The notes: generated by a model not told the origin, from the letters alone. Positions 20,260 to 59,289 are shown, counted from the first letter of the stretch. The stretch is 64,000 nt of DNA from Pardosa pseudoannulata (GCA_032207245.1 CM063506.1:21156675-21220674), one strand, 5' to 3'. A program made the numbers and translations.

Positions 20260-20501
20260 GCCTTCGTCTTAAAGTGCTCCAAAATCCGTCATGCCAATGC
20301 CAATTTCTATGCCAAGAGATTAAGGGTTTCCATTATAACTAGTCAATTCGCATGCGCACTACGTTTAGTATCGTGTACTTTATCAGTAATCAGACACTCT
20401 TGCAGGTTAACTTTGTTTTGACTTCCCGGCCTTTCTAAGTTGAAACTCGTGAAAGTATATTCGTTAATCTTTTATAAGTTTGATATAATTTCATAATTAT
20501 A
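20260..20501 (+). promoter_or_regulatory. candidate HSD17B10 promoter, possibly bidirectional
   Basis: A locally less AT-rich stretch with several CpGs directly upstream of the HSD17B10 ATG. TTCGCATGCGCA (about 20347-20358) differs by one base from the NRF-1 consensus TGCGCATGCGCA, a site common in promoters of nuclear genes for mitochondrial proteins. TCAGT at 20383-20387 fits an arthropod initiator. No TATA box at the right distance. TTC33 is transcribed away from the same region. Confidence 0.4.
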
Positions 20502-23500
20502 ATGGCTAGTTCTCTTCGAACGGTTAAGGTAGGATTGTTTTTTAATATAGAATTCTGTATTATGTTTTTGTTTAATTGTAAATTCCATTAGTATTCTGTA
20601 ATTGGCATGCTCCTTTTGTCGGAATTTATATTGCGTGTAAAATTAATTATGTTAAAGGAATAAGTAAATAATCACGATTAGTCACTTTAATTGAAAATTA
20701 GTAACCTTGTTATCCAGTGTATAAATTACTAACTTTTAATATTGTGTACATACATACGATTCACAAGCAGATAATTTAGAGTTTCGATTTTTCCTAATTT
20801 TTCAAAGGCATGCTGAAATGACTCCAGATTATGCAACGTTCAATTTTGTTCTTTTTATTGCACATTTTATGTATATAAATTTATAAATATACGACGAATT
20901 AGATACTGATTTCCAGTTCAACTAATTTTAATGCTTAGTCAAAGTGTTTAATTATATGAACAAGAAATATTTAGAGATGGGATGATCTTAATTCTTGGTA
21001 CAAAAGGATAAATTAAAAAGAAATTAAATAAACAATATATTTTAAAGAAATCCAACATTTATATATCAACAATACAATCTCAAGTGTATATCATTATTAA
21101 TGTTAACCTCTGAATAATCTGTTGTAACTAAAAGATGCTGCATTTTTTTGTGTGACCACTAATCAGTTGATTTATAGCATTTTAAAATGTTTTATTACTT
21201 TTTAGATATTTTATATATTGAAAAAATAATTTTCCTCTCTGTAGGGTTTAGTTGCACTTGTTACTGGAGGAGGATCTGGTCTTGGAGAAGCTACTGTTAG
21301 GCGTCTAGTTCGAAATGGAGCTAGTGTTTTAATATGTGATTTACCGTCTTCCAATGGACCAAAACTTGCTGAAGAACTTGGGGAGAAATGTGTGTTTAGT
21401 CCAACAGATGTATGCATTTCTGCTTTTACATTTTTTAAAAAATTTTATTGATTCTGTTTATTTAGTTTTTTTTGTTGTAATTTATTTAATCTAGTTATTT
21501 TAAATATTCCCAATACTTTGTTTTTGTTTTTTAGTAGCCATCTGAGGTATCTATATTTTGTGCACAACCACAACACTTTCTCCATGTTCAAAAATCTGAT
21601 AGTTCTAGTCATAATATGCTTGAATTTTTTAAAAATAAATTTTTGTCAAATCTGCTATTACTATTGTTGACTATAATACATGGACGCATGCTATTAATGT
21701 AGTATGGCTAACTTGACTGAAATTATTGATGGCAACAGAAAATATCTAGATATCAGCTGTAATATCTATAAACTATAATCAGTCAATATCTATAGTTGAA
21801 TCTGTAAACTATAACCTACAAAAGAGTAAATGAAGAGTAGTGATTTTTTTTTCACTTTCTTTGGTAACATTTCCTGGTTTAAAAACAGGCATATGGACTG
21901 TGGTAATTAACTTTTTTGTACTCTTGTGTCGAAAAATACTTATAGTTTTTATAATATGCAATATATGAAAACTTTCTTTATGTCATAATGTAAAAATTTT
22001 ATTTACATTAAAAATTTTGATTATCTACTTGTTTATATTTGTACATAGTTATTTGCAAAACATATTTTTATACAATATACAGTCAAACTTAGTTAATTCA
22101 AACTTGAAAGGGAAGGCAAAACAATTTGAACTATTCAAAATTCAAACTATCCAATTTTTGCTAAAAATACACAGCATATTGTTTACCTTGTTTAAACTGT
22201 TATTGGTTTGCTGTATTTCATGTTATTGATAATGACACATACTGTGTGCTTTGTACAGTTTGCTTGCTTTGTGTGTGATAGTTATTTTTTTTTTCATCTG
22301 TTAGTATTTTAGTTGAACTATTGCATTGCAGTGTGAAGTCTGTTTGTATATTGCATGGAAATATGATTTAACACTTGCTGGAATTATTACTATGGAAAAT
22401 CCAAAACATTATTAAAATTTTTAAAAATGCTATGAAAGTGCATTTTTAATCCCTAATTGACTGCAAAGAAAAAATATCATTTATTAAAAAAGTCTAATAG
22501 GATAAGAAAACCTATTGTGCAAAAAATAAAGAAATAGCTTTATTGCAAATGCAGTTATTTTCTGTCCCTTTTTATTTATTTATTTTAAAGTTTATCTTGT
22601 TGTACAAGGTTTCTAATTTAAAAACTAGGTGCATGCATCATTGTGCAAATGCTAATTTTTTAATCATATTGCTCTTTCTTAAAATTTTTTATGATTGTTT
22701 GCTCTTTATTTTGTAATAGTAGCCTTTTTGCAACTGCATGCATGTTATTTGTTTCTGCTAGGATTTCTGCTTGGAATATTTAAGTTTTTAAGCATTTTGC
22801 ATTATTAAAGCTATATAGGAAGTTGTAATAAAATATTTCCATGACATTGTTGTAATTTTTTAATATTTTATGGTGTTGTCTTTATTTGTTAGTTAATACA
22901 GTGTTCTTAATGGAGCAAAATAATGAATTATTTCATTTTTATTCTATTTTGTCTTTTAATTTTTTTTTGGTGAAATATGTTATTTTTTGAGGTGCTAACT
23001 TTTGTCCATGATTATTACAGAATTATGCCAATGATTACAGAATGACTGATATCAAAATTACTATGAAGAAAGAAATATCTTTTATGTTTTGTTATTTGCT
23101 TTTTAACCAAAAGGTTGCATAGATGCTAAAGGAGATGTATTATCGTACAACAGGTGATCAATACAACTTTATAATGTTGTATCAGTTACTTGTTGGCAAT
23201 GAAATTGCTGATAATCTTCCAAAGTACAGTTCTGAGCTGCCTTTAGTTGGGCCAGAACTGGTACTTGGTCTTCCTCACAATGTGGTTAGGAAGACTGTTA
23301 AGGATATCCTAATGGAAGAGACTTATAAGGCTTGGCTTAATTCTGGTAATCAAAGGCAGGTTAAGGAGCTTAACCAGGGATATTCCTGGCTGAGGGCTAA
23401 GCACAGCAGGAATGAAATAAGGTTGGGCGTTGGTCTATTGACAGGTCACTGTTGCCTAAAGAGGCACCTTATCATTATTGGCATCATGGATAGCCTGGTA

Positions 23501-26500
23501 TGAAGGGGGTATCACGTGGCAGAGAAGAGTTCCTTGATAATTTTGTGTGATTGTGATTACTACTCTGCTAAGTGTTTTGAATTTCTTGGTTATCATTTCA
23601 TCAAGCCGTGGGAGTTAAGTTGCTGATTAGATTTCTGTCAGCTATTGGTCTCTTTGAGACTTAATTGTTAATATTTTTAACTTATTGCTGGAATTCTTTT
23701 GTTCCAGTAAGTGGGGGGGGGGGGGCACAGTTCAGTACAATAGGCCTTGAGTCGTAGTGCTGGGGCTCTTATGAGCCGTCCCACCCTAAATCTAAATCTA
23801 ATCAATTACTTGCACATGTATCATTTTTTCTATTTTGTTTTTACAATCTTGTCACTTATTTTTCTAAGTATAGGAGTTTCCACTAACCCCCCTTTCCTTC
23901 CCATAACACACTGAAGTAATAAAAAATATAGCAACAATCTTGGCTAAAAGTAGGTGAGGGGGAGAAAGTTTGATAGATTCACTTTCTGATGCTGGTGCTC
24001 CCAATAACTCATACACTTCATGGTTTCACAGGAATACTTTTAAAAGAGATACCACTTCTGAAGTTGAGATCAAAGTGAAGATTTACTCTTACATCCTCTT
24101 AGGCACTGGGATTGGCAAAAATCCAATCTGGAGGAATTGGTCATATAGCTAAAGGCTCATTTGGATACTGAATTGCAAACTTGCTGTTTCTAGAAAACCC
24201 AACAGAAGTCGTACAAACGTAACAATTGGTGAGATGGCAGCAAGTTTCACACCCAATCAAGTGCACAGCAAATGACATTAATTTATGGGTACTTTTGAGA
24301 CTCCAAAAAGAATATTTATTACAAAAACAATCCTTTTCCCTCCTCCAAATGAATTATGATATAAAATTATTGAAAAGTTAATAAATAAGGAGCAGGGGGG
24401 TTGTCAGAAAACAGTGGTCCTTTAGACTTGTGAGGTCTTTTGCATAAAAATCAGCAGGAATGGTATTGATTGGGATTTTTATGAAGAGCAGTGTAATTTT
24501 AAGTTTATGTGATAGAGGTTTATATGTCTGCAATATTATTAAAACTATAAATGTTTCCAATTATTCTAAGTTGTATGCTTTTTTATGATTATTATGTAAT
24601 TCTTAGAGATTAAAACAAAATAGCAGTTCATTTTTCTTACCTATAAAAGCCTCTCTGTTAAGTTTTTTTTTAATAAAGTAAATATTCTTCACCATTATTA
24701 AAAAATTATGTTCATGTATTTAAAACTCTTGTTTACATGATAACTATTTTTTCAGTTCTAGATTACTTTTTTTTTAATGAGTATAAACTTTTAAGAAGTG
24801 AAAATGCATGTTGCTTGTGGCACCCTTTCTTGAAAAAAAGAGGCTTGAGAAAGTATTCTTGATTTAAATTTGTGATTAAAAATATCCATTTATTTAAATC
24901 ATGATTTATATCAAGGTAATATAAATTGACCAATCCTATGTTGTGCTATTCAAAAAATAGTTTGGCTTTAAAAATATTTGATATAGAAGATTCTTTGACT
25001 TCTAAAATTTTGTGATGAAGTATTTGGGTTTTAATTTATACCAATTAACTGAGTTACCAAGATGTTCAAAGTCATTTAAACTTTTTAACAATTTTGATAT
25101 ACACAGTTACAATTTATAAAATAATTTCAGTATTTTTATTGCCAATAGATAAGAAAATTTGTTATAAAATATATTTTTTTTTCATTTAGGTTACTAAAGA
25201 AGCTGATGTTCTTAAAGCACTTAATACTGTAAAGGACAGCTTTAACAAATTAGATATTGCAGTAAATTGTGCAGGTATTGGTGTTGCAGCTAAAACATAC
25301 AATTTTAAAAAAGATGCTCCTCATTCTTTAGAGGATTTTATGAAAGTTATAACTGTAAGTATGATTTTCGTGTAATTCTTTATTTATCTTCTATATTCTT
25401 TAATATTAGCCTATATGTATAAATGTTTTGTTTTAGGTTTAAGTTGGTACTTTAAATGGTATGCAAACTTTTATATTGCATGTAGAGCATTATGCATATA
25501 ACATTCTCTGTGTAATATATATATTAAAAATACCACTACTATTAAAAAATATTTTTTTCCTGCATGCAATATTTATCTGTAATTCTGGTATAAGCAGTAT
25601 ATATTTTTTAATGACTCCATTTATTCCTTCAGTCACGTAGAGCCTTCTTATCTTTCTGTTAAGCATATTTACTAGCTGTTTTTTTAGAGTTTTAATTGTC
25701 TTATGTTATGTCATAAAGGGTGTACAATAGGAAAGACTCCTATTGTATACAGTTTTAATATAAGTTTTATACAAATGGACCCCCAAGTATTTACATATGT
25801 TAAAAGGATATAATCAAAACACTGATTTACTTTTAGTGTATAATTTTTTTTCTGGTGTTGAATGTGTGGTATTAGCTGTTTTGAAGTTTGGATGTTATAG
25901 TCATTATTTTTATGATGTTCATTAAGATTTCTGTAAACAGTATGCTACTACATCATCAAACATTGAAATTGAATACACACACACACATATATTTATGCAT
26001 GTACACATACATGTATCATCTCAGTATAAGATTTTTATTTATTAAGGCCTTGTATATTAATTTTAATTTTCTACTTTATGTGTATATACTGAGTTTATTT
26101 AAAAAATCAGATATTGTCCCTAGAATCATTGCTTAAATAATCTCTTATTATCTTAAAAGGCCTGAAATTTAAAAAACAAAAATATTGTTCTCAAATTTTC
26201 TTTACCAATGCTAACCCTGTTGATTATTTAAAATCATTATTATTGACATTATGGTATGACACTGACTAATATGTCATGTAATTTTCCGTAGAGTATGGTC
26301 TTAATTATGTTTTCTATTATCAGCTTTTTACATGTAACATTTTCTAATTTACTTAGTACTTGAATAATATTTCTTATTTTATATATTTGAAAAATTAATT
26401 GTGATCTTATATAAATAATGCATTTTCAATATAAATATTTGTTTTGGCATTTTGTGGTATGAGTGTTTCTGCTTACACTTTTATTTCTTAACTTTTATTA

Positions 26501-27187
26501 AATGCATTTTTTCATTTGTTTATTTTCAGGTGAATACGATAGGTACTTTTAATGTTATAAGAAATGCTGTGGGCTTAATGGCTAAAAACTTGCCAAATGA
26601 AGATGGAGAGAAAGGTGTCATAATTAATACATCTAGTGTAGCAGCTTTTGATGGCCAGCGGGGACAAGTAGCATATTCTGCTAGTAAAGGTGGTATTGTT
26701 GGCATGACTTTGCCATTAGCAAGGGATCTTGAAGTACAGGGCATTAGATGTTGTGCTATTGCACCAGGTAATTTTAAATGTTTTTAACTTTAAAAATAAA
26801 TACAAAATTTGATTTTTATAGCCTGTAAAGAATATTTCCGTGAAATGTGCATATGTCCATTGGGTAATTTTATATGTGTATTGATGATTTCAAACTTTCT
26901 ATCAAGAAACTTTCAAACTTTTCTATCATGCTTTATCCTAAACATTTTTCTTTTTTTTTAATGATAAAATTGATTTATGTTACTTTATTGTTTTAGGATT
27001 ATTTGACACTCCTTTATTACAAGGTTTGCCAGAGAAAGTGCGATCTGAATTAGCAAAAGATGTCCCTTTTCCAAAAAGGTTAGGGAAACCTGATGAATAT
27101 GCTCATCTTGTTGAAACTATAATTGAAAATCCTATGTTGAATGGTTGTGTAATAAGACTAGATGGAGCATTACGCATGCAGCCTTAA
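20502..27187 (+). CDS. HSD17B10: 3-hydroxyacyl-CoA dehydrogenase type 2 (17-beta-HSD type 10)
   Basis: Five exons: 20502-20528, 21245-21409, 25190-25354, 26530-26767 and 26997-27187; 786 nt, 261 aa, the same length as the human protein. All introns have GT/AG ends (phases 0,0,0,1). A mitochondrial short-chain dehydrogenase/reductase: it oxidises 2-methyl-3-hydroxybutyryl-CoA in isoleucine breakdown and other hydroxyacyl-CoAs and steroids with NAD+, and in animals is also the MRPP2 subunit of mitochondrial RNase P. Visible motifs: cofactor loop TGGGSGLG (residues 16-23), DLP (32-34), NCAG, catalytic Ser155 in NTSSVAAF and Tyr168/Lys172 in YSASK, then [13 protein letters not shown] and the C-terminus [10 protein letters not shown]. 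Start chosen because MASSLRTVK aligns with the human N-terminus and the phase fits. Intron 2 (3.8 kb) carries a retrotransposon fragment. Intact and very probably functional. Confidence 0.97.
20529..21244. other. HSD17B10 intron 1, nothing recognised
   Basis: AT-rich intron with a GTAGGA donor and a CTCTCTGTAG acceptor. No element or ORF seen. Confidence 0.6.
21410..23119. other. HSD17B10 intron 2, 5' part, nothing recognised
   Basis: AT-rich. A short stretch at 22100-22150 (AATTCAAACTTGAAAGGG, ATTCAAACTATCC) hints at a decayed pogo/mariner-type end but is too weak to call. Confidence 0.4.
23120..23803 (+). mobile_element. 3' end of a non-LTR retrotransposon (RNase H part and tail)
   Basis: A 126-codon frame (23123-23503) carries [16 protein letters not shown], an RNase H-like block (normally GNE.AD.LAK.GS), then [29 protein letters not shown] and [14 protein letters not shown], the usual C-terminal region of arthropod non-LTR ORF2 proteins with an RNase H domain. 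After the stop come a poly-G run (23715-23726) and a short 3' UTR ending in repeated TAAATC (23786-23800), the simple-repeat tail of such elements. The reverse transcriptase is absent, so it is a 5'-truncated insertion in HSD17B10 intron 2. Confidence 0.8.
23804..25189. other. HSD17B10 intron 2, 3' part, nothing recognised
   Basis: AT-rich intron sequence with no motif or repeat I can name. Confidence 0.5.
25355..26529. other. HSD17B10 intron 3, nothing recognised
   Basis: AT-rich, short (AC)n run at 25975-25986. No coding or mobile features seen. Confidence 0.55.
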
Positions 27188-28657
27188 TTTTTTTTTTATG
27201 TCTCTTGCCAATTATACAAATGTAATATAGAATCATTAAATTTAAATCAAACTTGCAGTTTTTTTTTTCTCTACTGGAAATTGTTTTCAGTATACTGTTT
27301 GTTATTATGTATTCAGTTTGTGTAAGCAGTTTTTATTTTTGTGAAGTTTGTTGATTTTTTAAAAGATGACATAAAATGTGATAAAAAGATTTTCAGTTCT
27401 GAAAATGTTTTCAAAATGTATGTTCTTGTATAAGTTTAAAAATTAACTTTTATTTCTAATGATCATTCATCCTGTTACTAAGAATTTGATGCTTTGATTT
27501 TTTCTATAATTTTTAAAAGCTTAATTTTGGTATTGCATATTTATCTGCAAATAGAAATGTAATTACTCGATATTTTGACTTTTCGATATGATGACTGACA
27601 ATTTCAGCTGTAGCAACTTATTTCATGAAGGTGAACTGACCAATGTGATAAAGTTTGTCTAAAATATATCAATTTTTCTTCAGAACAGGTTTGCTATGGG
27701 ACCCCATTGGCAATATTTTTTATTTGAGTTTTTTGTTGTCTAGCCAAGCATTATATTGTTAATAGTGTATGAATTGCATAGACATTTAATTTTGCAAAAT
27801 ATGATAAAAATTTTATAAAAAGGAAAATAGCATGAACTTTGTATATCCTAAAATTATTGATAAATTTACATAGATATTTTGAATCCTGCCCAATTTACAA
27901 CCCTTATATTTTTCCAGTTTGAAATACTTTTACTGTGGCTAAAACATATCACCTATAAAGTCCTATATTAAAGCTGTTCTTTTTCTTCATTTAATCATGT
28001 CTGTAATTATTTTATTTTTAAGGCAACTAAATTGTATTTTAAATAAGTATTAGACTTTTATATTATTTGGCATTAAAACAATTTATTTGAATGATGACTT
28101 GATCAACAAACAATTCAGATGTTGGTTTTGTCTGGAATTCAAGAAACATTTTTTTTTTTGTTTCACCATATTATCGAATGTTTTTAAAAAATGTGAAGAA
28201 ACTATCACATACACATTTTTTTTTTATAAATCGTAAAGTTATCCATCAACACTTAGTACCTAATTGTTTCTTTAGTATGCCAAGTGATGGACTATTCACT
28301 TCAGATCAGTATAACTTGTTTTTCTTTCAATGACAGTACTAAAACAATATTACTAATCAGATGATGAAAGAAGTAACTTTCTTATGTATATTTAGATGAA
28401 GACAGTGAAAATCATACCGCACATATGATAAAATTCCTGCATAGTTCTATATCATTAAAGCATTGAGATGAGATCACATGTTTAATTTTTCAGTGTTCAT
28501 GCAAGGAAAGTTTTCTGTGAATTTTTAGAAATTTCTTACTGATTACAAATTTGAGGTATTTACAGTCATTAACCACAAAATTTGTGTGGGTCCAGCCCTC
28601 AAAATTCAAGACTTTCCTCCTCTTCCTCATTTAATTAAATTTTCAATTTCCTGAAAA
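27188..28657. other. 3' UTRs and convergent intergenic region
   Basis: Follows the HSD17B10 stop and, on the other strand, the stop of the Ig/EGF gene. ATTAAA at 27235-27240 is a weak poly(A) signal for HSD17B10; minus-strand AATAAA at 28011-28016 and 28083-28088 would serve the Ig/EGF gene. No ORF of interest. Confidence 0.4.
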
Positions 28658-54348
<25,691 letters not shown>

Positions 54349-54960
54349 TGTCACGTAACTTCGTGTTCGATGAAGTTGAAGATAACGCTAGATTGGAATG
54401 TCATAGCGGGGTTGATCTATAAAAGGAAATAAAAAAGAGTAAAGATTTGTAAGAGACCAATATATAGACAATCAGGGATATTTCGAATTATAATTTTCCT
54501 TTGAATGTATGTTATATTTGTTTTTATAATGAACGGGAAAAATTATTTAAAAAAATATTCAAAGCAGAGAAAAATATTTTTATAGCGTAATGGTTAGGTT
54601 TAATGCCCCCACATTTTGTTAAAAATACTTTATATTCAAATATTGGCACATAAAATTATTACCGAAATAGGGTGTAAATTTACAGATAAATTTAAATTTC
54701 TGTGCAGCTTTATTGATTAATGTTTTTAACAGATTGAAGCATATGAAATGTAATCAAAGGAATTGTCACAGAGTCTTAGGTTCCCATTCAATTCACTGTT
54801 TTTATGAGTAACAGATGAGCATACATAATCTGTAGTAATAAAAACTTTGCAAAAGTCAACTCAGTGTGAAATTAGTCAAATATGATTTTTATGATTTCAT
54901 CCGATACTATAGTTTGTTTCTTCTAAAAATCGCTATAGAATTCTGTTACTGATTCTGTGC
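54349..54960. other. upstream region or 5' UTR intron of the Ig/EGF gene
   Basis: On the minus strand a pyrimidine-rich stretch ending TTTTATAG (plus 54417-54424) could be an acceptor 68 nt before the ATG. No promoter elements identified. Confidence 0.35.
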
Positions 54961-54964
54961 GGAA

Positions 54965-55335
<371 letters not shown>

Positions 55336-55519
55336 AATCCCAACATATCTGTTTGCAAGTTCATCAAAAAACTGAAAAATGCTTCCGCCTGACCGGATTA
55401 TCCTGAAAGTTTACGCGAGCGTGGGTCTTTTTCATTTATTTTATTATTATAAAAGAGTTCTCTTTTTAGAATCATTTTAACTTACATAATTTCCAACTAC
55501 CCTTTTTTTAGACCTGACA

Positions 55520-55603
55520 CATATATATAATATATATATATATATATTATATATATATATATATATATACATATATATAAATGTATATATATGTATATCT
55601 ATA

Positions 55604-55656
<53 letters not shown>

Positions 55657-55700
55657 GTATATATAACTACATATATGTATGTATGTATACATATTTAATC
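55520..55700. repeat. interrupted TA-rich microsatellite
   Basis: TA and TATG/TGTA units with frequent breaks between 55520 and 55700. Confidence 0.9.
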
Positions 55701-55734
55701 CAGGAATTATGCAACTGCTGGATACATTTGACAT

Positions 55735-56095
55735 TATAGCCCCTATTATTTTTACTTGCCTGGCTGCTGGACAAGGAGAAGCCTAATCAGCTAGCAGTAA
55801 TAAAGATGCAGTCGGCCCACATTGAAGAGAACGGCACACAAGTCCAAGGCTAATTAAAACTTTATTAAGAGCTGCTAAAAAGGACACCTTTACTAGTCAA
55901 CGACAGACAAGAGAAAGACACAAAAATAACTTTGCTCGAACAGAGATGTGCCCAAGAGCGAAGACAGATAGAACTTTCCCAAGGGACAAGAAACTTACTC
56001 AGCGAATTTAAGTGTTAAGATCAGGAGAAAAGCAGAGCCATTTGCCGGCGACAGCTGGAAAACGTGTTGAATGGACAGAAAATTTACATCTATTG
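55735..56095 (-). repeat. dispersed repeat family X, copy 3 (inverted)
   Basis: TAGCCCCTATTATTTTTACT at one end and GACAGCTGGAAAACGTG ... GACAGAAAATTTACATC at the other are the reverse of motifs in 16960-17350 and 19650-20010. GC-richer than copies 1 and 2 and probably the least decayed. Confidence 0.5.
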
Positions 56096-56246
56096 GATAG
56101 AAAGCTTTGGTAAATGTATTGAAAGAATTTTAAGTCAAGGACACTCCTTTGATTAAGACATTTTGAGGCTGGGAAAAAGATTTTAAGGAATTAGAATGAA
56201 GAGAGGAGGTTTTTTAAGGAAATACTAAAGTGAAATAATTTTGATG

Positions 56247-56520
<274 letters not shown>

Positions 56521-56696
56521 GGCAGGCTTGGCTGCTTCGGGTAGCCACAGCACTGTCCGTGGAATGCGTGCACTGCTCTCTCTCCCCTAGATCACTGCGC
56601 GTGAGCCGTATTTATGTGGCTAACTCCTCCCGCCGCGTCACTCTCAGTAAATAATCCTTAATTAAAATCTTTTAAAATGATCTACAATTTAAATCC

Positions 56697-56700
<4 letters not shown>

Positions 56701-56761
<61 letters not shown>
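56701..56761. repeat. (AC)n(AT)n microsatellite
   Basis: About 13 AC units run into about 17 AT units. Confidence 0.95.
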
Positions 56762-56766
<5 letters not shown>

Positions 56767-57552
56767 CATGTGAAATGTAACGTCTGAAACTTCTAAAAAA
56801 TATAGCCTATATAAGAAATATAGTTTTGCCTTTTTAAGCTTGTTTCAATAAGTAACAAATCTAATTATACATCTGGAGATGGGAATGAGATATTTTTACT
56901 CGCGACGCACTGTTAGTGGTGTGTTTGAATTTTAACAAAGGAACTGTTGCATTTAACACTTAATCAATGAACTTACTACATTACATTGAAGAAGAGCGAT
57001 TGAATTGGAACCTCGAGTAAACTGTAGAGATAAATAAATTTCCTTTCGTCTTACTTATTTTATATTCCTGGAATTTCAAGATCGACTAGAGACACACCTC
57101 CAACCACTACACATCTGCAGTCTCGACCTTAACCCTGAACGCAATGCTGCAGTTTATTTTCATATTTCACGACTGATTAGAGGAAAACAAACAACGCCTG
57201 GGACACCATTTAATTGCAAGGGCACAACACACCGTGTGTTCTGCAAGCAAAATCCTTTGCCGTTTTTCCTCTGTCTCAACTCAGTAATTAGTCTTCCCTC
57301 TCGCTCTTCTGCGACGAAGGGCGAGCGAGTGACAGGAACAGACTCCTCCGAAGAGGTTTCCCTTGATGCATCACCTTGATACAGTCTGTATCTCGATACT
57401 CGGATCCAGGGTCAAGTAGGAGAGAAACCAGTTTCGCATGGCTCTTATTTCCCTATTCGACGATCTAGTGTGGAACTTTTAGGAAGTGAGTTGTTAGCTT
57501 GTTCCTAGCATTTTATACAGGAGCTAATTATACATTTGAAATAATGACTTTA
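56762..57552. other. intergenic, nothing recognised
   Basis: Slightly less AT-rich at 57100-57480 (GCGACGAAGGGCGAGCGAG at 57311). No ORF or repeat terminus recognised. Confidence 0.4.
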
Positions 57553-57736
57553 GCCGAACGATGGCCGATTGGTTAGGGTGCTAGCCTTCGGATCCGGAGT
57601 TCGTGGGTTCGAATCCCACTGTGGCATGGATGTTCGTAGCCGTTCGGAATCGGCTTTAAGCAGTAGGTCCCGGTCTCATTAGCCCTCGTGTTGCAAAAAG
57701 TAGACCGTAGCGCTCCAAACCAAACTAAACTAAACT
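57553..57736 (+). mobile_element. CCAAA-type SINE, best-preserved copy
   Basis: Head GCCGAACGATGGCCGATTGG, A-box-like TGGCCGATTGG, B box GTGGGTTCGAATCCCAC, body GGCATGGATGTTCGTAGCCG, CGGCTTTAAGCAGTAGG and tail AAACCAAACTAAAC. Perfect 14-bp target duplication AAATAATGACTTTA at 57539-57552 and 57737-57750. Long perfect duplications and an intact head indicate a recent insertion. Confidence 0.95.
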
Positions 57737-57846
57737 AAATAATGACTTTACTCTCTATTCATATCAAATTCAGAAATTTTATATAAAGAGCGTAGATGCG
57801 ATATCTACGCTCTTCCAGCCGGCATGTTTTTTTCTTGGCGATCTTG

Positions 57847-57847
<1 letters not shown>

Positions 57848-57887
<40 letters not shown>
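57848..57887. repeat. poly(A) tract of about 40 nt
   Basis: An uninterrupted A run just upstream of the 155-bp repeat at 57908. It may be a microsatellite or a retroposon tail. Confidence 0.9.
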
Positions 57888-57893
<6 letters not shown>

Positions 57894-57907
57894 TTGAAAG
57901 TCGTAAT

Positions 57908-58062
57908 TGTGAAATTTTAAATGCTACTAAAAAAATTCCTAACCTGGAGGAATTTGCGTGAGAATTTCGATTACTCTATGTAAATAACAGTTTCAATCTG
58001 GTAGAAAATGACGTGCGTGATGTTGCTTAATGTGTCTCCGTTGCCCAATAATTTTCGTCATA
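57908..58062. repeat. 155-bp near-identical repeat, copy 1
   Basis: TGTGAAATTTTAAATGCTAC ... CCTAACCTGGAGGAATTTGC ... AATGACGTGCGTGATGTTGC ... CCAATAATTTTCGTCATAA. Recurs at 61457-61610 with three or so differences, while the flanks are unrelated. No long ORF on either strand; class unknown. Confidence 0.85.
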
Positions 58063-58174
58063 ACAGATTTTAGCACATATACACACATTTTAATAAACAT
58101 TAAAAAAAAAGTGTGCTCAACAGTCTGCAGTAAATGCATACTAGTACTGACAAAAATGATAAAAAAATGGTTCA

Positions 58175-58470
58175 ACCTGACCAGCGACCTCACCATGCGA
58201 GCTCGTCCGAACTACTAAAGCTAAACCGCAAATAGCTTTCTAGAAATTATTCAAAAAGGAGTATAGGCTAAAAGGCTAAAGAAATATCTTTGGTTTCTTA
58301 GAAGCCATGTGGTGCACAACGACAATTACTAACTAAAAAGATTTTTTTTAAAAAAAGAGCAAAAGTGCAATCTGACCAGCGATCTCACAACGCGAGAACG
58401 TGCGAACTACACAAATCCAGTATAATTAGGAAAATCCAGAGAAATCATTCAAAAAAGCGCCGGGTGGTCA
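58175..58470. repeat. two imperfect direct repeats about 200 bp apart
   Basis: GACCAGCGACCTCACCATGCG (58178) and GACCAGCGATCTCACAACGCG (58375), each followed by AG..CGT.CGAACTAC and later ATTCAAAAA. Possibly tRNA-like or a tandemly duplicated retroposon head; not assigned. Confidence 0.6.
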
Positions 58471-58952
58471 CGTGAACGAATGGGGCTTAACGGACGAACC
58501 AGGGTTACCACCACAAAGCTCCGATGTCAGGGTAGAAAAAGCTAAATAGACATCGCCCGGCAAAATGCTCGAAAAAGCCGCCAAATTTGGCGACAAAAGC
58601 CGGAGCGTAAATATCGCATCTGTACCTTCCGGGGATCCACAGGAGCTTTGACAGCGAATTCGCAAGTGATCACAGGATCACAGGATGAGTGGATTAACTG
58701 CGTCTCATGGGGCAAGCCCTCCTACACCGCAAAACTAAAGCACAGACAGAAACAAAAGAACAGTGGTGAAACTATTTTAAAAGGGAAATATTATGATGAG
58801 AAAATTGTTGAACTGAAGTTCAACAGAAGGGAGAGACGATCGCTAGAGTCGTCTGTAGCCTTTAGATTGTTGAAGAGTCCTTTGAGAGAATTAACCTCTT
58901 GCCTTACGAATCGAGCGACTATTGTGTGTGCCACTTTCGATGAAAGCTTTTC
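58471..58952. other. GC-richer stretch, unassigned
   Basis: 58440-58660 is distinctly GC-rich (GCGCCGGGTGG, CATCGCCCGGCAAAATGC). A plus frame of 105 codons (58648-58965) and a minus frame of 65 codons show nothing I recognise. Confidence 0.35.
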
Positions 58953-59132
58953 TCATGCGTCGTGACCAGAAGCAGTTTCATCTCTAACTAAATTTTGCAC
59001 ACGTTTTTTTTTTACAGGACAAACTACAATGCTATCTTCAGATGTATCCAAATCGGTATCTGTTTCAGTTTCTAAGGTGTAATCAAGACACTTTCCAACA
59101 CCATTATTAGTATCAATTTTCCTTTTTGCCAT
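58953..59132 (-). other. short acidic/basic ORF of unknown origin
   Basis: Fifty-nine codons: MAKRKIDTNNGVGKCLDYTL, then a Thr/Asp/Glu-rich stretch and the basic CPVKKKRVQNL, which looks like a nuclear localisation signal. Could be the N-terminus of a retrotransposon or transposase protein, or chance. No neighbouring exon recognised. Confidence 0.25.
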
Positions 59133-59289
59133 TAGGTTAAATTTTTAGATTTTTTAAAGAATTTTTTAAGCACCAACAGTTAATTATTTATTGCATATAA
59201 TATAATATTCTATTGTAATTACGACTAAGAATAAACGACCAACTCTTATATTGCTAATGTAACAAACAATAACGCAAAAACAAAAACTT

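Noticed and set aside
26452..26529. Upstream Met start in the frame of HSD17B10 exon 4
   Set aside because: The sequence before 26530 is intron with a TATTTTCAG acceptor; the real start is in exon 1 at 20502.
57553..57640. Possible tRNA gene with A and B boxes
   Set aside because: Part of a SINE repeated several times with TSDs and CCAAA tail; the cloverleaf is degenerate.
58648..58965. 105-codon ORF as a host gene
   Set aside because: No recognisable domain, no splice or promoter support, in a repeat-rich stretch.
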